Below, in pieces: positions 62,644 to 64,000 of a stretch of 64,000 bases of DNA (position 1 is the stretch's first letter; every line of letters begins with the position of its first letter). The stretch spans positions 1 through 64,000 of the forward strand of contig WYBT01000032.1 in the NCBI GenBank assembly GCA_011525785.1, in the 5' to 3' direction. The position numbers and the translations under genes are program-made. The notes under the pieces were generated by a model that worked only from the letters and a program-made list of their open reading frames with translations, was not told the origin of the DNA and did not search any database. Source of the DNA: Planctomycetaceae bacterium (GTDB lineage: Bacteria; Planctomycetota; UBA1135; GCA-002686595).

Positions 62644-64000
62644 ATGCCTTCCAGCGCCCCCGCGCTCCGCCTGCGCCGCGTCGTCGCCGCACTTGTGGTG
62701 GTGTTGCTCGCCGCGACGACCCTGGCCCTGGCCCGGCGCGCGGGCCGCACGCGGGCGGACTTCGTGTTCACCGCCGGCGGCGAGGTCAAGTCGCTCGACC
62801 CGCACGCCGCCACCGGGGTTCCCGAGGGCCGCGTGATCCGCGCGCTGTTCGAGGGGCTCGTGGTGCGCGATCCGCTGACGCTCGCGCCGGCCCCGGGCTG
62901 CGCCGAGAGCTGGAGCATCAGCCCCGACGTCAAGCGCTACACCTTCACGCTGCGCGAAACGGCGCGCTGGTCGAACGGCGACCCGCTGCGGGCGGAGGAC
63001 TTCGTGTGGAGCTGGACGCGACTGCTCGCGCCGCAGACGGGCGCGGAGTACGCGGCGCAGCTGTGGTGCATCGAGGGCGCGCGCGACTTCGCCGAGGGAC
63101 GCGCGGGCGCCGAGGGGCTAGGACTTCGGGCGCTCGACGAACGCACGCTCGAAGTGCGCCTCTCGGAGCCGCAGCCGCACTTGCTCGACGTGCTGTGCTT
63201 CTACGCCTTCGTGCCGCTGCACCGCGCGAGCTACGAGTCCGTCCAGCAGCGCTACCCCTCGACCTGGGCCACGCAGTGGACGCGGCCCGAGCACCTGGTC
63301 TCGAACGGCCCGTTCGCCCTGCGCGAGCGGCGCATCAACGAGCGACTGCGCCTGGAGCGCTCGCCGCACTACTGGGACGCGGACGGCGTGGCCCTGCGCA
63401 CGGTCGACATGCTCTCGATCGAGAGCTGGTCGAGCGCTCTCAACCTGTACCTCACCGGTGAAGTCGACTGGGTCGACGGCGCGATCCCGCCCAACCTCGT
63501 GCCGCGCTTGCTGGCGCGCGAGGACTTCCGCGCCACGCCGTACCTGGGCATCTACTTCTATCGCATCAACACCACGCGCCCGCCGCTCAACGATCCGCGC
63601 GTGCGGCGAGCGCTCAGCCGCGCCGTGCAGCGCGCGGAGATCACCGCCAAGGTGCTCAAGGCGGGCCAGGGGCCGGCGTTTTCGTTCACGCCCTGGGGCT
63701 CGATCGGCGACTACAAGGCGCCGAGCTTGAGCCAGGCCACGCCCGCTGGCGCGGACTTCGAGTTCCAAGCCGCGAAGTACTCGACGCCGCGGCGCCGAGC
63801 GCGCGAGTTCCCGAGCATCGAGATCCACTTCAACACCTCCGAGACGCACCGCGCGATCGCCGAGGTCGTGGCGCACCACTGGAAGCAGACCCTGGGCGTG
63901 AAGGCGCGCCTGCGCAACCAGGAGTGGAAGGCCTTCCTCGACGCGCAAGCGAGGCTCGAGTACGACGTCTCGCGCTCGTCGTGGATCGCCGACTATCCCG
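62644..64000 (+). CDS. ABC transporter substrate-binding protein, family 5 (partial, runs off the end)
   Basis: An uninterrupted frame of at least 452 codons with no stop before the window edge. A hydrophobic signal (VVAALVVVLLAATTLALA) is followed by EVKSLDPHAATGVPEG, LRETARWSNGDPLRAEDFVW, PQTGAEYAAQL, VSNGPFALRERRINERL and DPRVRRALSRAVQRAEI, the features of OppA/MppA oligopeptide-binding proteins. It is diverged from the binding protein at 60627 and closer to classical OppA. Downstream genes may complete a second transporter. Confidence 0.9.
   Translation, partial: MPSSAPALRLRRVVAALVVVLLAATTLALARRAGRTRADFVFTAGGEVKSLDPHAATGVPEGRVIRALFEGLVVRDPLTLAPAPGCAESWSISPDVKRYTFTLRETARWSNGDPLRAEDFVWSWTRLLAPQTGAEYAAQLWCIEGARDFAEGRAGAEGLGLRALDERTLEVRLSEPQPHLLDVLCFYAFVPLHRASYESVQQRYPSTWATQWTRPEHLVSNGPFALRERRINERLRLERSPHYWDADGVALRTVDMLSIESWSSALNLYLTGEVDWVDGAIPPNLVPRLLAREDFRATPYLGIYFYRINTTRPPLNDPRVRRALSRAVQRAEITAKVLKAGQGPAFSFTPWGSIGDYKAPSLSQATPAGADFEFQAAKYSTPRRRAREFPSIEIHFNTSETHRAIAEVVAHHWKQTLGVKARLRNQEWKAFLDAQARLEYDVSRSSWIADYP

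Noticed and set aside
60777..63461. 894-codon plus-strand frame across the binding-protein region
   Set aside because: Antisense shadow of the 60627-62504 gene continuing out of frame into the 62644 gene; the true plus-strand gene is in a different frame and runs off the window.

Overview
The window is a very G+C-rich chromosomal segment (roughly 70% by eye) packed with protein genes on both strands. I see no rRNA, tRNA, transposon, integrase or CRISPR array. Several features point to the PVC group and most likely Planctomycetota: a Planctomycetes/Chlamydiae/Verrucomicrobia-type small basic protein (20913-21176), an ECF sigma factor divergent from a TPR-tailed Ser/Thr kinase, a CRTAC1/ASPIC-UnbV protein coupled to a TPR protein, Ig-like and propeller lipoproteins, and a large repeat protein ending in a YCxAGTSxxGC-type tail I associate with planctomycetes. 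Many secreted lipoproteins, OM barrels and secretins show a diderm envelope.

Layout. 176-2365: secreted prolyl oligopeptidase. 2451-9923 (minus): a tightly packed electron-transfer operon, transcribed as ferredoxin/FAD/di-haem-b fusion, then 26-haem cytochrome, then outer-membrane barrel, then 15-haem cytochrome. 10115-14799 (minus): cell-surface glycosylation genes (TMTC-like membrane TPR protein, a GT2 glycosyltransferase, and a GT2 fused to a degenerate PIG-L domain). 15255-18053: 14-repeat propeller protein. 18079-20812 (minus): queE-der-lipoprotein operon. 20913-22010 (minus): small basic protein and a SPOR-like membrane protein. 22116-25165: CRTAC1 lipoprotein plus TPR protein. 25277-31863: lipoprotein plus giant AsmA/DUF748 protein. 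31940-34934: ECF sigma and Ser/Thr kinase, diverging from a large inverted repeat. 35061-40224: envelope lipoproteins and a small barrel. 40492-41538: family 4 uracil-DNA glycosylase.

42582-55119 (plus) is the second striking block: secretin-like lipoprotein, two TPR proteins, ExbB, two ExbD proteins, and a second paralogous secretin-like lipoprotein. This reads as a proton-motive-force-energised outer-membrane secretin machine. 55328-56050 is a HAD phosphatase. 56035-62504 (minus) is an Opp/Dpp-type peptide ABC transporter operon (binding protein, two permeases, two ATPases), with a second binding protein starting divergently at 62644 and running off the end.

Starts were mostly moved inward from the longest open frame, using signal peptides, stop/start overlaps (ATGA, GTGA) and domain boundaries. 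Genes inside the operons are often translationally coupled. Several transcription-unit-leading genes have a -10-like hexamer only 4-13 nt before the start codon, suggesting leaderless or near-leaderless mRNAs.
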